A DNA stretch of 56,623 nucleotides from Bacillota bacterium (GCA_023391425.1 JAEWAX010000157.1:1-56623); one strand, 5' to 3'. Positions 8,652-18,751 are shown, numbered from the stretch's first letter. Numbers and translations: made by a program. The notes: generated by a model from the letters alone, not told the origin.

Positions 8652-11507
8652 TCATTTTACTTTTTTAAGACTTTTAATCATATCGCTTAATTCTTGAGAT
8701 TCTTTCATTATAGCGTCAAGCTTTTTCTGAATCTCATCTAGTTTTGTATTATCAATTTGTGGTGTAGTTGTTGATGGTGTAGTCACCTCAGTATTCTTGT
8801 CTGTTGTTTTTACCTCTCCGGTTACTTGATCAACAGTTGGTTGTTTGTTTTCAGTAGGCTTAACAGCTCCGCTGAAGAGATTACTTAAGGCATCATCAAG
8901 GTTATCTCCAATGCCATGCTTAAAATCAGCTCCCTGCTGATATCCAACAATAACCTTTTTAACCTGTGGTATTGATGAAGTGCTTTTTGATTTTATATAT
9001 ATTGGTTCTACATACAGAACACTATTTTCAATAGGTATTACTAACAAACTACCTTTGAAAACATCAGACCCCCCTTGTCCCCACAGTGTCATGCTTTCTG
9101 ATATTTCACTAATCTGGTTGATATTTACCTCAACCTGGTCTGTTCCAAGTATATTAGTATTTTTGGGGAAGTTAAAAAGTATCATTTTACCATAATCTTC
9201 TTTGGAATTTCTGACTGCAAGCCACGAAACCATATTATGCTTTTCTCCTGAAGGTGTAAAAGGTCTCATTAATATAAGTTCTTCTTCAGTCCCCAAATCT
9301 TCTGGAAGCTTAATCATGTTATAGTAAGAGTCAATATCTTTAACTCCTGTTGTACTATTTTGATCTGGATATTTTGCTATAGACCAAGCATCTTGGTTGG
9401 TATAAAATGTTGAAATGTTTTCTGGATGCTTAGCATCATTAGGGTCTAAATGATATTTCTTCAATACCTCTGTTTGTACCTTGAATAGTGTCTCTGGATA
9501 TCTCATATGTGAGGTTATATCATCTGGAAGAGCTTCCTCTGAGAATACTCCGGGATAAACCTTTTTGTAAGCCTGTATTATTGGATCTTTCTCATCAATA
9601 ATATAATACTTAACAGTTCCATCATAAGCATCAACTGTTATTTTAACAGAGTTTCTAATGTAGTTCATACCATTTAGAGCTTGTAAATCTGCATCATTAC
9701 TTTCAGTATAGAAAGATTGAGCATATGGGTAGTTACTTGAAAGTGTATATGCATCTAAAACCCATTTAAGTCTGCCATCAGAAGTAATTGTCAAAGCAGG
9801 GTCTGAATCAACTTTCAAGAAAGGTACTCCCTTTTGTGCTCTTTGTACAACATTTCTATTGAGTAAAATCTTTGAATCTGATGAAATATTACTTGATACT
9901 AATAAATTGGCATCCATATATTTTGCTGCAAATAAAACTCTATTTAAAAGGTTTAGCTTTATCTTTTTAGCATCTGTCCCATTGTCTGTATTTGTAGAAT
10001 CAAAATAAGTTACGGTTGTTCCATCATAATCAATTTCAGCTTCCTTACCTGCCGATTTAGGACTAACTATAACAAAATTATTAGTTAGTTCACCATAGTA
10101 TATCCTTGGTTCCTTAATATTAAGAGCTGTCTTATCCACTGAGTCCATCTTAAGTCCACTTAACAAAAACTCAACCTGACCTTGAGCTGTAAGTTTATTA
10201 ATTGGATTTACTACAACACCATAGCCATGAGTATATTTAAAGGTTTTATTTATAAAGTTTTGATTTTGCAAATTAGCTGTATTTATTTCTCTTGCTGAAA
10301 TAAGCACAGGTATTTCTTTTCCATTTATAGTGTAATTTAGTATATCTCCGGTAGAGAATGTATAAAAATTTGTATTACTCTGAAGTTGTCTATTACTGTC
10401 AAGTGTTGGAGTATAGTCAACCACTCGGATATTGTCAATAGTGTTTCTGTTTTTCTCAATTATCTCTGGGGTCAAGTCCTCTATTGTAGCAAAATCATAT
10501 GGTTTTATCTTGTCAAGACCATATGCTGCTCTCGTTTCAGTCATATTGCTTTTCAAGAAATTTTTCTCATACTCAAATTCATTTGGTTTTACTAAAACTG
10601 TTTGAATTAGCCCAGAAGTTATAGATACCAATATAAATATTATAGGATAAACTGCAATTGCTATAGCTGCTTTCTTAAGTTTGCCTTTCCACATAAATAA
10701 GCTAGCAATAATAACAATAGCTAAAACAATTATTGGAGCAATAGTGTAATACTTTATCCAAATATTTGTGTTAGAATATCCTGCGCCACTAATACCAGTG
10801 CTTGTAAAGGATGAGAATAAAAGTTCTTCCCTTTGGAATTTGTATGAAATAGTTTTAAGTATAAAGAAAATAGCAATATTTATAAGGTTATGCCTCAATA
10901 TTGTTTTGTCCTTAAACTCTTTGAAGTCTAATGAACCATTTAATGCAGTTAATAAAACTAATGCATAATATGCAATTGCATAAATGACTATAAATAGCCA
11001 TAAATTCGATACGAAATTCAGTAGAGACATATAAAACGGCCTTTGAAACATATAGTACCCTATGTCTTGACCGAATTGGGGATCAACTCTTTCAAAATTT
11101 ACTGAGTTTAAAAATAACAAAGCTTTGTTAAAGAAAAATTCCTTAGTAAAAATTGCACCAATGACACCAATAATCAAAGCTACGGGAGCATTAATCAACT
11201 TTCTTGGTTCAAGACTATTGGTTACAAAGTACTTTTTCAAATTTTTAATTATTGCAATATTTGTAATATATACAAACAAAGAAATAAGTATAAAACTAGC
11301 AAAAAAGAATATTACCTTGTACAGTAGATTCTTAGTGAAAACAGTTGTGTAATCAGCCTGTTGGTTTAATTCTTTTAGTTGTATAAGCTCCATATATATT
11401 GAGCTTCCAACAATTGCACCAATAATAGCAATAACTACTATCACTAATATCGCAATTTTTCCTTTAGACCGCTTCTTATCTTTTTCTTTGTAATAGTCAT
11501 ATATCAT
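8652..11507 (-). CDS. UPF0182 family membrane protein
   Basis: 951 aa. The first ~310 residues hold about seven hydrophobic segments; the remainder is a large, probably extracytoplasmic domain. It ends in a Thr/Pro-rich linker and a C-terminal coiled-coil helix (LDEIQKKLDAIMKESQEL). Motifs such as MRPFTPSGEKHNMVSWLA and RYPETLFKVQ are characteristic of UPF0182 (COG1615). The molecular function is unknown. It starts at ATG 11507 behind AGGAGG, 32 bp after ftsY, and a strong terminator follows it, so smc, ftsY and this gene may form one unit. Confidence 0.9.
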   Translation of the reverse strand: MIYDYYKEKDKKRSKGKIAILVIVVIAIIGAIVGSSIYMELIQLKELNQQADYTTVFTKNLLYKVIFFFASFILISLFVYITNIAIIKNLKKYFVTNSLEPRKLINAPVALIIGVIGAIFTKEFFFNKALLFLNSVNFERVDPQFGQDIGYYMFQRPFYMSLLNFVSNLWLFIVIYAIAYYALVLLTALNGSLDFKEFKDKTILRHNLINIAIFFILKTISYKFQREELLFSSFTSTGISGAGYSNTNIWIKYYTIAPIIVLAIVIIASLFMWKGKLKKAAIAIAVYPIIFILVSITSGLIQTVLVKPNEFEYEKNFLKSNMTETRAAYGLDKIKPYDFATIEDLTPEIIEKNRNTIDNIRVVDYTPTLDSNRQLQSNTNFYTFSTGDILNYTINGKEIPVLISAREINTANLQNQNFINKTFKYTHGYGVVVNPINKLTAQGQVEFLLSGLKMDSVDKTALNIKEPRIYYGELTNNFVIVSPKSAGKEAEIDYDGTTVTYFDSTNTDNGTDAKKIKLNLLNRVLFAAKYMDANLLVSSNISSDSKILLNRNVVQRAQKGVPFLKVDSDPALTITSDGRLKWVLDAYTLSSNYPYAQSFYTESNDADLQALNGMNYIRNSVKITVDAYDGTVKYYIIDEKDPIIQAYKKVYPGVFSEEALPDDITSHMRYPETLFKVQTEVLKKYHLDPNDAKHPENISTFYTNQDAWSIAKYPDQNSTTGVKDIDSYYNMIKLPEDLGTEEELILMRPFTPSGEKHNMVSWLAVRNSKEDYGKMILFNFPKNTNILGTDQVEVNINQISEISESMTLWGQGGSDVFKGSLLVIPIENSVLYVEPIYIKSKSTSSIPQVKKVIVGYQQGADFKHGIGDNLDDALSNLFSGAVKPTENKQPTVDQVTGEVKTTDKNTEVTTPSTTTPQIDNTKLDEIQKKLDAIMKESQELSDMIKSLKKVK

Positions 11508-11539
11508 TACAGTACCTCCTCCTCATACTCTACATTTAT

Positions 11540-12448
11540 CTAGGAAAATAATGCATCAACAAACTCTTTTGGAACAAATTTTTGTAAATCATCTATTTGT
11601 TCTCCAACACCAATTAGCTTAACAGGTATATCAAGCTCAGATTTTATAGCAATTACTATTCCACCTTTTGCTGTACCATCCAGTTTTGTAAGTACTATAC
11701 CTGTAATATCTGTAGTCTCACTAAAGGTTTTTGCCTGTGATATGGCATTCTGACCAGTTGTAGCATCAAGAACTAATAACGTTTCACGATCAGCTCCTGG
11801 CAGCTCCCTATCCAATACTTTTGAAACCTTTTTGAGCTCATCCATAAGATTTTTCTTTGTATGCAATCTTCCAGCCGTATCACAGATAAGCAAATCAACC
11901 TTTCTTGATTTTGCAGCTTGGGCTGCATCAAATATAACAGCAGCAGGGTCTGATCCCTCCTTCTGCATAATTATTTCTGTGCCGACTCTTTCTGCCCATA
12001 TTTCCAGTTGGTCGATAGCAGCAGCCCTAAAGGTATCACCAGCTGCAAGCAGGACCTTTTTGCCCTGACTTTTATATAAATTTGCAATTTTACCTATTGA
12101 AGTTGTCTTTCCAACTCCATTTACACCAATCACAATTATTACTGCTGGCTTGGTGTCTAGCTTTAATTCATTGTTACCCTTATCCAGTATTTCTTTCAAT
12201 TCTTCTTTCAAGAGTCCCTTAACTTGCATTGGATCTGTTATTTTTCTTTCACGTACCTTTACCTTTAAATCCTCAATTATCTTCATAGTAGTTTCTATTC
12301 CAATATCAGATGTAATAAGAATTTCTTCAAGTTCATCAAATAATTCTTCATCAACCTTACCAAATGAAACAAGCACTTGATCAATCTTTTCTGTTATACT
12401 TTTTCTTGTTTTTTGTAGTCCTTCTTTTAGTTTATCAAAAAATCCCAT
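11540..12448 (-). CDS. ftsY: Signal recognition particle receptor FtsY
   Basis: 302 aa with a short N-terminal acidic/helical part and the SRP-GTPase NG domain. G1 (VIGVNGVGKTTSIGK) is at ~108-116, followed by the I-box AAGDTFRAAAIDQLEIW, DTAGR, and TKLDGTAKGG. FtsY docks SRP-ribosome complexes at the membrane for co-translational insertion. It lies downstream of smc, as in many Firmicutes, but a 340-bp palindromic element separates the two. The start has AGGAGG. Confidence 0.97.
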   Translation of the reverse strand: MGFFDKLKEGLQKTRKSITEKIDQVLVSFGKVDEELFDELEEILITSDIGIETTMKIIEDLKVKVRERKITDPMQVKGLLKEELKEILDKGNNELKLDTKPAVIIVIGVNGVGKTTSIGKIANLYKSQGKKVLLAAGDTFRAAAIDQLEIWAERVGTEIIMQKEGSDPAAVIFDAAQAAKSRKVDLLICDTAGRLHTKKNLMDELKKVSKVLDRELPGADRETLLVLDATTGQNAISQAKTFSETTDITGIVLTKLDGTAKGGIVIAIKSELDIPVKLIGVGEQIDDLQKFVPKEFVDALFS

Positions 12449-12471
12449 TTACTTTCCTCCTGATTAATTTG

Positions 12472-12811
12472 AAGGGGCTATCGTAAAACAATATTATATA
12501 CAATATGATTCGAAGATTATGTTTAAATAGTACTTCCGTACAAACTTATATCAATGGATTGCTCCCAAAGTAATTACTGAAATAGTATCGGTTCACCACC
12601 AGCATTTTTACCGTCGCAGAACACTCGACATCGTATCTCGGGTTACTGCTCAAAGCGACGTCCTGTCGCTTTGCCGGTAAAAACACTTGTGTTTCACCAA
12701 CAATTTCAGTAATTACTTTTAACTGAGCTTCCCATTGGTATAAGTTGTACTCACGTACTATTAAAACAGTATGTTTTTCGTATATTGTAATTAGTTTTGC
12801 GATACCCCCTT
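12472..12811. mobile_element. MITE-like 340-bp full-length inverted repeat between smc and ftsY
   Basis: The two halves pair along almost the whole length. The ends are AAGGGGCTATCGTAAAAC (left) and GTTTTGCGATACCCCCTT (right). Further in are ACAATAT, AATAGTAC, GTACAA, CTTATA, CAATGG, a 17-bp block AAAGTAATTACTGAAAT, and TTTTTACCG, each with its complement on the other side. The centre holds a small hairpin (AAAGCGAC / GTCGCTTT). It has no ORF. The GGGGNTATCG termini resemble those of some Firmicutes insertion sequences (an IS1182-type end is my guess), which suggests a non-autonomous element. No clear target duplication is visible. Confidence 0.7.
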
Positions 12812-12886
12812 ATTTTTTTGTAATCAATACATATTATCCGTTTGAGTAACATATCTGATTATTTCCAACACTGTGTACAATATATT

Positions 12887-15800
12887 TTAGCTTGCAAGCT
12901 CACCCATCTTCATGGATACTACTTTGGAAACACCATGTTCCTGCATCGTTACACCATACATAGTATTTGCTGCCTCCATCGTTCCTTTACGATGTGTAAC
13001 CATAATAAACTGAGTATTTTGTGAGAACTTTTTCAAGTATTCTCCAAACCTATATACATTTGCGTCATCAAGCGCTGCCTCAATCTCATCAAGTAAGCAA
13101 AATGGAGTTGGCTTCATCCTTAGAATAGCAAATAATAGTGCAATTGCTGTAAAAGCACGCTCTCCACCTGAAAGTAGCATCATATTCTGAAGTTTCTTGC
13201 CTGGTGGCTGTACCTCAATCTCAATGCCGCTCTCAAGCACATTTTCCATATCAGAAATAATGAGTTCTGCATGTCCTCCACCAAATAATTCACGATATAC
13301 TATTCCAAAGTTCTCATTTATCAACCTAAACTGATCAACAAATTGCTTCTTCATTATCTGCACCATTTCATTTATTATTTTGTGCAGCTTATCTTTAGCT
13401 TGTTCCATGTCATCTTTTTGAACAGACATAAATTCGAATCTCTCTTTAGTTTTTATATACTCATCAATTGCTGACACATTAACCGGACCAAGCATTTTAA
13501 TTTGAGCTCTATAGTCATTAATAGTCTTCTGTGCCTGTGGAATGCTTTGAATTTCTTTTTTAAGCTCTAATGCACTATTATAGGTGAGTTCATATTCATC
13601 CCACATTCTATCTTGGATGGCTTTCATCTCTGCTTCGGACTTGGTGTTTTTAACATCAATTCTATTATATTCTTCTTGAAGTAAATGTATTGTTTTATTT
13701 GATGAATTAAGCTTATCAATGAAGTCTGAGGATTCCTCTTCGAGAACTCTCTTTTCCTCAACAAGTCTATCTATCTCAAGAGTTTTGCCCATTTTTTCGC
13801 TTTGTAAGCTATTAATAACATTTCCAAGTCCCTCTATTTCTTGCTGCAATGAAATAATCTCATTGCTTGCTCTATGCTTCTCTCCATCTTTTCTGGCTAA
13901 ACTTTTCTGCATTGCTTCCTTATCTGTATTAATTCTCTCCATATTCTCATTTACGCTCTGTAAACTCTCAACAATAGAGTTTACTGAAATCTTGAAGTCT
14001 GTAATATTGTCATGTAGCTCGTCTCTTACAGACTGGTCAGCCTTAAATTTCTCTTGATGCTCCGCTACTATAGCCTTTGTTTCTGCAATATCCTTCTCAA
14101 TAGCCTCAAGTTCTAATTGATATTGCTCTTGTTCTTTTATAGTATCCTGCTCTTGTTTAATTATTTGAGATTTTTCATCATTGAGCATACCTATCTTTGC
14201 ATCTGTTTTTTTTATGTTATCCTCAATCATACTTAGGTGATTTTCATCCCTTGTTTTAACAAGTTCATTATCTCTTAATTTTATATTCTCGTCATTTAGC
14301 TCCGTATCAATTTCAGTTAACATTATTCTTACTTCGTCAGTTTTTCCGCTCAGTCTTACGTCTTCCTTTTTCAAGTCTTCAATAGTTTTCTCAAGTTCAA
14401 CAATCTCTCTACTTCTACTTAATATACCTGAACTTTTATGGTCACTGCTACCGCCAGACATTGAGCCAGTAGTACTTAGTATATCTCCTTCTAGCGTTAC
14501 AATTCTAAAGGAATAGCCAAATTTTCTGGCAATATTAATACCTGCATCAAGGTTTTCAACAACAACGACCCTACCTAACAAGTTCAATACTATCCCATAA
14601 TATTTTGCATTGCAGCTTACAAGGTCACAGGCTAAACCGCAGAAGCCTTGATATTCTTTTAACTTGTGGATTGTATTATCATCCAGACGTTTACCATTTA
14701 CTGCAGTAATAGGTAAAAAAGTCGCTCGACCCATTCTATTTCTTTTTAAAAATTCTATGGCTTTCTTGGCATCGTCCTCTGAGGAGGAAACAATGTTTTG
14801 TAGAGCTCCACCTAACGTCATCTCTATAGCAGTTTCGTATTTTTTATCTACGTTCAAAAGCTGTGCAACTGTTCCATGTATACCCTTTCCAAAATCAGCT
14901 GATGCTTGGCAGGCATTCATTATTTCTTTTACACTTCGGCTATAACCCTCCATGCTTTTTTCCATGTCTCGTAATAGCCTATGCCTAGAAGTTTTTACCT
15001 GAATATCTGTTTTTATGGTACCATGTCGCTTTTCCAAGTCCAGAAGTGTTCCTTTAAGTTCGTTCTTCTCCACATTAAGTTCTTCAATCTTGGTCTTTTC
15101 ATGTTTAATAAGTATATTAGTATTTCTTATACTATCTGCTAGATCTTCTTTCTTCATATTATCCTTGTCTTTTTCTAGCTTTAGAGTATAAATTTCTGTT
15201 CCTATAGAGTTTTGCCTTTTCTTTAAATTTTCTACATGATTCTTTATATTATTAATTTGTGTTCTTTTATCCGACTGTATGTCAAGCTTGTCCATTATTC
15301 CAGTCTTCAACACCTCAATTTGGCGTTCACTCTCACTCAAAGTTGAAATAACTGCGTCTAACTCTGATTGGTACTTTTCAAGTTTCTTCGAGAAATCAGC
15401 ATATTGCTTATTTAAATATTCAATCTTACTCTGCCTACTTTTTTCTTCTTTCGATAAGAGCTCTGCTTTAGCGTTAATTTCAATAATTTCTTCATCAAGT
15501 CGCTTGATATTCTGGTCTAGACTACTAATTTTTTCATTATTAAGAGTTATCTGTGAACCATTCTTCTCAAGATTTGCTTCTATAATGTAGAATTTGTCCT
15601 TTGCTTCATTAATCTTTTCTTCTAATTCCTTAAGTACCTCTGTCTTTTGCTGATTTTGAGCTGTGATATTACGCAGTTTTCTTTCTTCAGCTTCAATATT
15701 GTCTTTTATATCTGTACGTTGTACTTCATACTCTTTTATTTTTTCTTTGAATTTATCTATGCTATCTAGATAAACATTAACTTCTAGCTCCTTTAGCCCA

Positions 15801-16459
15801 TCTCTCAGAGACAAGTACTTTTTTGCTGCCTCAGACTGCTCTCTCAAAGGCTCTATCTGTGCTTGAAGTTCATTTATAATATCGTTAATACGTACAAGAT
15901 TTTGCTCGGTTAGGTCTAATTTTCTTTCGGCTTCTTGTTTTCTGACCTTATACTTCATAATTCCAGAGGCTTCTTCAAATATATGCCTTCTATCCTCTGA
16001 TTTTGAGCTTAAAATCTCATCAACTCGACCTTGTCCAATTATAGAATAGCCATCTCTACCAATACCAGTATCTAAAAGTAGTTCTGTAATGTCCTTTAGA
16101 CGACATGAAGTCTTATTAATATAATATTCACTCTCACCTGAGCGATATACTCTTCTTGTCAACGTAACTTCACTATAGGATACAGGTAGATAGCTATCTG
16201 TATTATCAATAGTAAGCGACACTTCAGCAAAGCCAACCGATTTTCTATGCTCAGTACCAGCGAAAATGATGTCCTCCATTTTGCTTCCTCTAAGCGTCTT
16301 TGCACTTTGCTCACCTAAAACCCATCTAACAGCATCACCTATATTACTCTTACCACTACCATTTGGTCCAACTACTGCTGTAATTCCAGATGCAAAATCC
16401 AATGTAATTTTGTCTGCAAATGATTTAAATCCTTGTATTTCAAGCCGTTTAAGATACAT
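12887..16459 (-). CDS. smc: Chromosome segregation protein SMC
   Basis: 1190 aa from ATG 16459, chosen because MYLKRLEIQGFKSFADK is the usual SMC N-terminus; an earlier frame start adds four residues. Walker A is GPNGSGKSNI (~31-40). Two long coiled coils flank a hinge around residues 520-670 (GGALQNIVSS, GSMSGGSSD). The C-terminal head has the ABC signature LLSGGERAFTAIAL and Walker B FCLLDEIEAALDD. SMC dimers with ScpA and ScpB form the bacterial condensin that compacts and separates chromosomes; scpAB are not in the window. Confidence 0.97.
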   Translation of the reverse strand: MYLKRLEIQGFKSFADKITLDFASGITAVVGPNGSGKSNIGDAVRWVLGEQSAKTLRGSKMEDIIFAGTEHRKSVGFAEVSLTIDNTDSYLPVSYSEVTLTRRVYRSGESEYYINKTSCRLKDITELLLDTGIGRDGYSIIGQGRVDEILSSKSEDRRHIFEEASGIMKYKVRKQEAERKLDLTEQNLVRINDIINELQAQIEPLREQSEAAKKYLSLRDGLKELEVNVYLDSIDKFKEKIKEYEVQRTDIKDNIEAEERKLRNITAQNQQKTEVLKELEEKINEAKDKFYIIEANLEKNGSQITLNNEKISSLDQNIKRLDEEIIEINAKAELLSKEEKSRQSKIEYLNKQYADFSKKLEKYQSELDAVISTLSESERQIEVLKTGIMDKLDIQSDKRTQINNIKNHVENLKKRQNSIGTEIYTLKLEKDKDNMKKEDLADSIRNTNILIKHEKTKIEELNVEKNELKGTLLDLEKRHGTIKTDIQVKTSRHRLLRDMEKSMEGYSRSVKEIMNACQASADFGKGIHGTVAQLLNVDKKYETAIEMTLGGALQNIVSSSEDDAKKAIEFLKRNRMGRATFLPITAVNGKRLDDNTIHKLKEYQGFCGLACDLVSCNAKYYGIVLNLLGRVVVVENLDAGINIARKFGYSFRIVTLEGDILSTTGSMSGGSSDHKSSGILSRSREIVELEKTIEDLKKEDVRLSGKTDEVRIMLTEIDTELNDENIKLRDNELVKTRDENHLSMIEDNIKKTDAKIGMLNDEKSQIIKQEQDTIKEQEQYQLELEAIEKDIAETKAIVAEHQEKFKADQSVRDELHDNITDFKISVNSIVESLQSVNENMERINTDKEAMQKSLARKDGEKHRASNEIISLQQEIEGLGNVINSLQSEKMGKTLEIDRLVEEKRVLEEESSDFIDKLNSSNKTIHLLQEEYNRIDVKNTKSEAEMKAIQDRMWDEYELTYNSALELKKEIQSIPQAQKTINDYRAQIKMLGPVNVSAIDEYIKTKERFEFMSVQKDDMEQAKDKLHKIINEMVQIMKKQFVDQFRLINENFGIVYRELFGGGHAELIISDMENVLESGIEIEVQPPGKKLQNMMLLSGGERAFTAIALLFAILRMKPTPFCLLDEIEAALDDANVYRFGEYLKKFSQNTQFIMVTHRKGTMEAANTMYGVTMQEHGVSKVVSMKMGELAS

Positions 16460-16664
16460 TCTACACCCCAAAAAAATTGTTAAATGCTAGTAAATATCAA
16501 GTCATTCCAATTACAGAAATGATAGATATACATTATTAGTCTAGCATACTTTGTAATTTATTGAAAGGTTTCCAACCCCAATTTACATTTGACCTAATTT
16601 CACCTAATTATTATATAAATTATAATACGAAGCTTCCAAAGAAATGTTTGTTCTAATCACAAAA

Positions 16665-16697
16665 ACCATCAGTAATATTGAAACTCAGACTGATGGT
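16665..16697 (-). terminator. Terminator downstream of nitroreductase gene
   Basis: ACCATCAGT (16665-16673) pairs with ACTGATGGT (16689-16697). On the minus strand it ends in TTTTTG. It lies 60 bp after the nitroreductase stop and would close the PadR operon before the smc promoter region. Confidence 0.7.
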
Positions 16698-16757
16698 CTT
16701 ATTGTGTTATATTATATTACATTTTATTTTACCTTCATAATCTTTGGACATGTTTAA

Positions 16758-17510
16758 TTAAATAACTTTTATTTTAGCCATAAATTCATACCCACTGGGC
16801 ACATCCGCTTTATTGAAATCATAAACTGCAGTCTTACCTTCGTGGTCTAGTGACAGCCATAGATGATATAATGCAATGCCAATATCTATTGGGTTTAACT
16901 TTCCATATAAAGAAGCTTTAATCAAGTTCAATTTCATACGTCTTACAATAATTTCATTTTCATCTCCACAAAAAAACCAAGTTTGAGTATTACCAGCAGA
17001 TGGTGCTAGCCTAACTGGCTCTAAAACTTGGTCTAAACCAACTATAGATGAGATTTCAGAAAGGCTTTTCCGATTAAATTCTGAAGTATTTTCTCTATAC
17101 ATCTTTTCAGCTGGATTTCCAAAAGCAAGCATAATAACAAACTCCAAGCCATCTTGCTGTGCTGGAATATCTTTATTTGGTTTGGCCATCCCCAACCAAC
17201 AGCTACCTATATTGTTTGCCGAAAGAAATAAGTCTACCTGCTGCAACAGATACCCCGCATTCATTAAATAGCCATCTTTTTTATCAGAGTATAGACATAT
17301 GTAATGTGGAGCCAATTTGAGAGGTAGCAAGATTCTTGCATCATTCTCACCTATAAATGAAAAAGAGTACTTTATGCTTCCATCAAGTGGTTTAAGATTA
17401 TCAGCAAACTCCATTATTTCAGCAAGTTTGTCCTGTGATAGCGGGGTCATGTTATATTTTCTAATTGACTTTCTTTTAAAAATTGCGTTATAAAGCTCTT
17501 GGTTTGTCAT
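16758..17510 (-). CDS. Nitroreductase family protein
   Basis: 250 aa from ATG 17510, preceded by GGAGGTATTAAT; an upstream in-frame start would add 15 residues but lacks such a site. The N-terminus AIFKRKSIRKYNMTPLS is the classical nitroreductase FMN-binding start. The protein appears to be two half-domains in tandem (second half ...LAPSAGNTQTWFF with HLWLSLDHEGK), as in the TM-nitroreductase-like group. Expected to bind FMN and reduce a nitro or quinone-like compound; substrate unknown. Last gene of the PadR-led cluster. Confidence 0.8.
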   Translation of the reverse strand: MTNQELYNAIFKRKSIRKYNMTPLSQDKLAEIMEFADNLKPLDGSIKYSFSFIGENDARILLPLKLAPHYICLYSDKKDGYLMNAGYLLQQVDLFLSANNIGSCWLGMAKPNKDIPAQQDGLEFVIMLAFGNPAEKMYRENTSEFNRKSLSEISSIVGLDQVLEPVRLAPSAGNTQTWFFCGDENEIIVRRMKLNLIKASLYGKLNPIDIGIALYHLWLSLDHEGKTAVYDFNKADVPSGYEFMAKIKVI

Positions 17511-17610
17511 ATTAATACCTCCATGTAATTTTTGCTTGCTTTTAAGCCTTAACATATAGTTTATATCCGTTACATTTTTCTTGGATTCCCTAATTACAAC
17601 TAGTTATGAG

Positions 17611-17985
17611 CTATCTTAATGCTACTAATACACATGCCTGAACACTCTGTAAACCAAGTTCATTTATCCTTTTTAATAATTCAGCGTCATGAGTACCAGG
17701 CTGTAGCCAAATATACTTAATTCCCAATTTTGCTGCTTCTTCAATAACTACCTTTCCTCTTTTAGGTGAAACAACCATGTCTACCACTTCAGGAATTACT
17801 GGTAATGACGAAAGGTCCTTGTAACATTTATCATCTTCAATATTGTCGTACATTGGGTTAACTGCATATACTTCATAACCTCTTGTTTTTAATTTGTTAT
17901 AAATAATGTATCCAAATTTCTCAGGGTCTTGATTAGCTCCAACAACAGCCCAAACCTTTTTCTCAAGCATTTCTTCTTCAAACAT
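17611..17985 (-). CDS. CoA-binding domain protein (YccU-like)
   Basis: 124 aa from ATG 17985, which follows GGAGGAAATTATC. It is a Rossmann-type CoA-binding domain: VWAVVGANQDPEKFGYI (dinucleotide-type loop), YEVYAVNPMYD, VDMVVSPKRG, YIWLQPGTHD. Family members are stand-alone relatives of the succinyl-CoA synthetase alpha N-domain. No enzymatic role is established. In the PadR-led cluster. Confidence 0.85.
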   Translation of the reverse strand: MFEEEMLEKKVWAVVGANQDPEKFGYIIYNKLKTRGYEVYAVNPMYDNIEDDKCYKDLSSLPVIPEVVDMVVSPKRGKVVIEEAAKLGIKYIWLQPGTHDAELLKRINELGLQSVQACVLVALR

Positions 17986-18041
17986 GATAATTTCCTCCTC
18001 TTCGATATTCACAATATTATAAAGGAATTATGATTTTACAT

Positions 18042-18164
18042 CTAATCACTATTTATTATTTTATCCAGTCCTTGTATCATATACTTAGTAAAATCTTTTG
18101 TATTTGGATTTTGACTTTGGGTATCTTTGTAAATAATATAAAACCAAAATTTTGCAATGTTCAT
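18042..18164 (-). CDS. 40-aa protein of unknown function in PadR operon
   Basis: Found by hand: ATG 18164-18162 with an ideal GGAGGTTAAAGT leader, stop TAG at 18042-18044. It begins MNIAKFWFYIIYKDTQ (amphipathic/aromatic) and ends GLDKIINSD. It starts 22 bp after the padR stop and ends 57 bp before the CoA-binding gene, in the same direction. The strong ribosome binding site and tight spacing argue that it is translated. I do not recognise it. Confidence 0.6.
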   Translation of the reverse strand: MNIAKFWFYIIYKDTQSQNPNTKDFTKYMIQGLDKIINSD

Positions 18165-18185
18165 ACTTTAACCTCCATGAACAAT

Positions 18186-18695
18186 TTATCTATTCAGTTT
18201 TTCTAAAAATCTTTCATACCAGCTAATGATAAATCGGTAATATTCAACACCATATAAAAGTGTTGAGAGCTTAAACTCATCCGCACTTTCTTTAATACAT
18301 GGTTCAAGCTTTTCGAGTCCACGTAGCACATCTTTTGCATCTCCGATTATCTTCATAATATTAAGCTTAGCCTTTTGTTCTTCTATATGATTGAAAAAAA
18401 ACACTTTTATAAGATGTTCATGTCCCCCACCAGCTAAATTTACTGGTTCATCCAGCCATCGATAGAATTCGTTTTTACCCTCCTCTGAAATTTCATATTT
18501 CTTTTTATATTTTCCTCCCTCAACAATTTCCTGCGAGGTTATTAAGCCTTTTGCCTCAAGTCTTTTCAATGCTGGATAGATACTTCCAAAACTGGCATCA
18601 AAGAAGTTTGCCGTACTGGTACTCATGAAATTCTTTATATCATATCCGCTCATATTCCCTTCCATTAAAAAACCAAGAATTATATTTTCAAGCAT
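18186..18695 (-). CDS. PadR family transcriptional regulator
   Basis: 169 aa. An N-terminal winged helix (IILGFLMEGNMSGYDIKNFM, FGSIYPALKRLEAKGLITS, YEISEEGKNEFYRWL) is followed by a C-terminal helical dimerisation domain, as in PadR subfamily 2. PadR proteins repress adjacent genes until a phenolic or drug-like ligand binds. A perfect 10-bp inverted repeat lies upstream of its start (18727-18751), so autoregulation is likely. Downstream genes (40-aa peptide, CoA-binding protein, nitroreductase) are the probable regulon. Confidence 0.9.
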   Translation of the reverse strand: MLENIILGFLMEGNMSGYDIKNFMSTSTANFFDASFGSIYPALKRLEAKGLITSQEIVEGGKYKKKYEISEEGKNEFYRWLDEPVNLAGGGHEHLIKVFFFNHIEEQKAKLNIMKIIGDAKDVLRGLEKLEPCIKESADEFKLSTLLYGVEYYRFIISWYERFLEKLNR

Positions 18696-18726
18696 TATTC
18701 TTATCTCCTATTCATTATAACGTCAT

Positions 18727-18751
18727 GGAATATATCGTTTAGATATATTCC
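18727..18751. promoter_or_regulatory. PadR operator candidate
   Basis: GGAATATATC and GATATATTCC are exact inverted repeats separated by GTTTA, 32 bp upstream of the padR start codon. A second short palindrome, ATATAGCTATAT, lies at 18754-18765. AT-rich ATAT dyads are typical of PadR operators. Confidence 0.65.

Noticed and set aside
13719..15590. Several Ser-rich plus-strand frames over smc
   Set aside because: Antisense to the coiled-coil coding sequence; composition is a mirror of Glu/Lys codons.
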